Below are positions 5,885 to 5,928 of a stretch of DNA of 5,928 bases, one piece after another. The position numbers and the translations under genes are program-made. Position 1 is the first letter of the stretch. The number at the start of each line of letters is the position of its first letter. The notes beneath the pieces are model-generated. The model was not told where the DNA came from. It did not search any database and saw nothing but the letters and a program-made list of their open reading frames with translations. Source of the DNA: Chloroflexota bacterium (GTDB lineage Bacteria > Chloroflexota > Anaerolineae > Thermoflexales > Thermoflexaceae); contig JAUQQB010000189.1 of the NCBI GenBank assembly GCA_030550075.1, positions 1 to 5,928 of the forward strand, in the 5' to 3' direction.

Positions 5885-5928
5885 TAGGACTTACGCCGTT
5901 CGTTTCCCATGGGGGCTTTGGGGGCGGA
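5885..5928 (+). mobile_element. MITE-like element, copy 3 (left end, cut by window)
   Basis: These 44 bases align with 3185-3227 of the complete element with one substitution (TAGGACTTACGCCGTT against TAGGACTTACGCAGTT) and one inserted A (CCCATGG against CCCTGG). It has the same orientation as copy 2. The window ends inside the left arm of the expected hairpin. The nine bases before it, TTTTAGATT (5876-5884), would be the target duplication if the 9-bp rule holds, and they contain the TAG stop of the preceding gene. Confidence 0.85.

Noticed and set aside
1..5928. CRISPR array, tRNA or rRNA gene
   Set aside because: No regularly spaced direct repeats and no cloverleaf or conserved rRNA strings were seen; the repeats present are dispersed kilobases apart.

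Overview
The window is GC-rich bacterial DNA with five recognisable protein genes and at least three copies of a short, palindrome-centred repeat. GC content, an unusually high density of GATC, the gene set (RadA, a DUF72 protein, a two-gene 2-oxoacid:ferredoxin oxidoreductase, a small DUF4062-like protein) and the abundant non-coding hairpin elements fit a thermophilic or anaerobic member of the Chloroflexota. That is an inference from style and content; no rRNA or other taxonomic marker is present.

Layout. Bases 1-244 are non-coding and rich in inverted repeats: the right part of one repeat element (1-96) with a 21-bp perfect hairpin and a G-quadruplex-like run, then a second, separate hairpin (140-178). 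A 181-residue DUF4062/TIR-like protein follows (245-790, +), then a DUF72/YecE-family protein (949-1680, +). The DUF72 gene converges on radA (1712-3076, -) with only 31 bp between the stop codons. Bases 3077-3512 separate radA from a divergent operon. They hold a complete 139-bp MITE-like element (3185-3323) with 16-bp terminal inverted repeats and an exact 9-bp target duplication, a degenerate copy of that terminus, and another palindrome (3365-3392). The operon (3513-5881, +) encodes the alpha subunit and a fused beta-gamma subunit of a thiamine-diphosphate 2-oxoacid:ferredoxin oxidoreductase, joined by an ATGA overlap. Another copy of the same element begins 3 bp after the operon stop codon and runs off the window (5885-5928).

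How the parts relate. The oxidoreductase genes should make one enzyme that oxidises a 2-oxoacid to acyl-CoA and reduces ferredoxin; no ferredoxin-like delta subunit is encoded with it. RadA serves recombinational repair and is not functionally linked to the operon. The DUF4062-like and DUF72 proteins have no assigned partner here. I found no convincing new multi-gene system. The most unusual signal is the repeat family: copies share flanks and termini but carry different hairpin cores of nearly the same length, and one copy has a clear target-site duplication.
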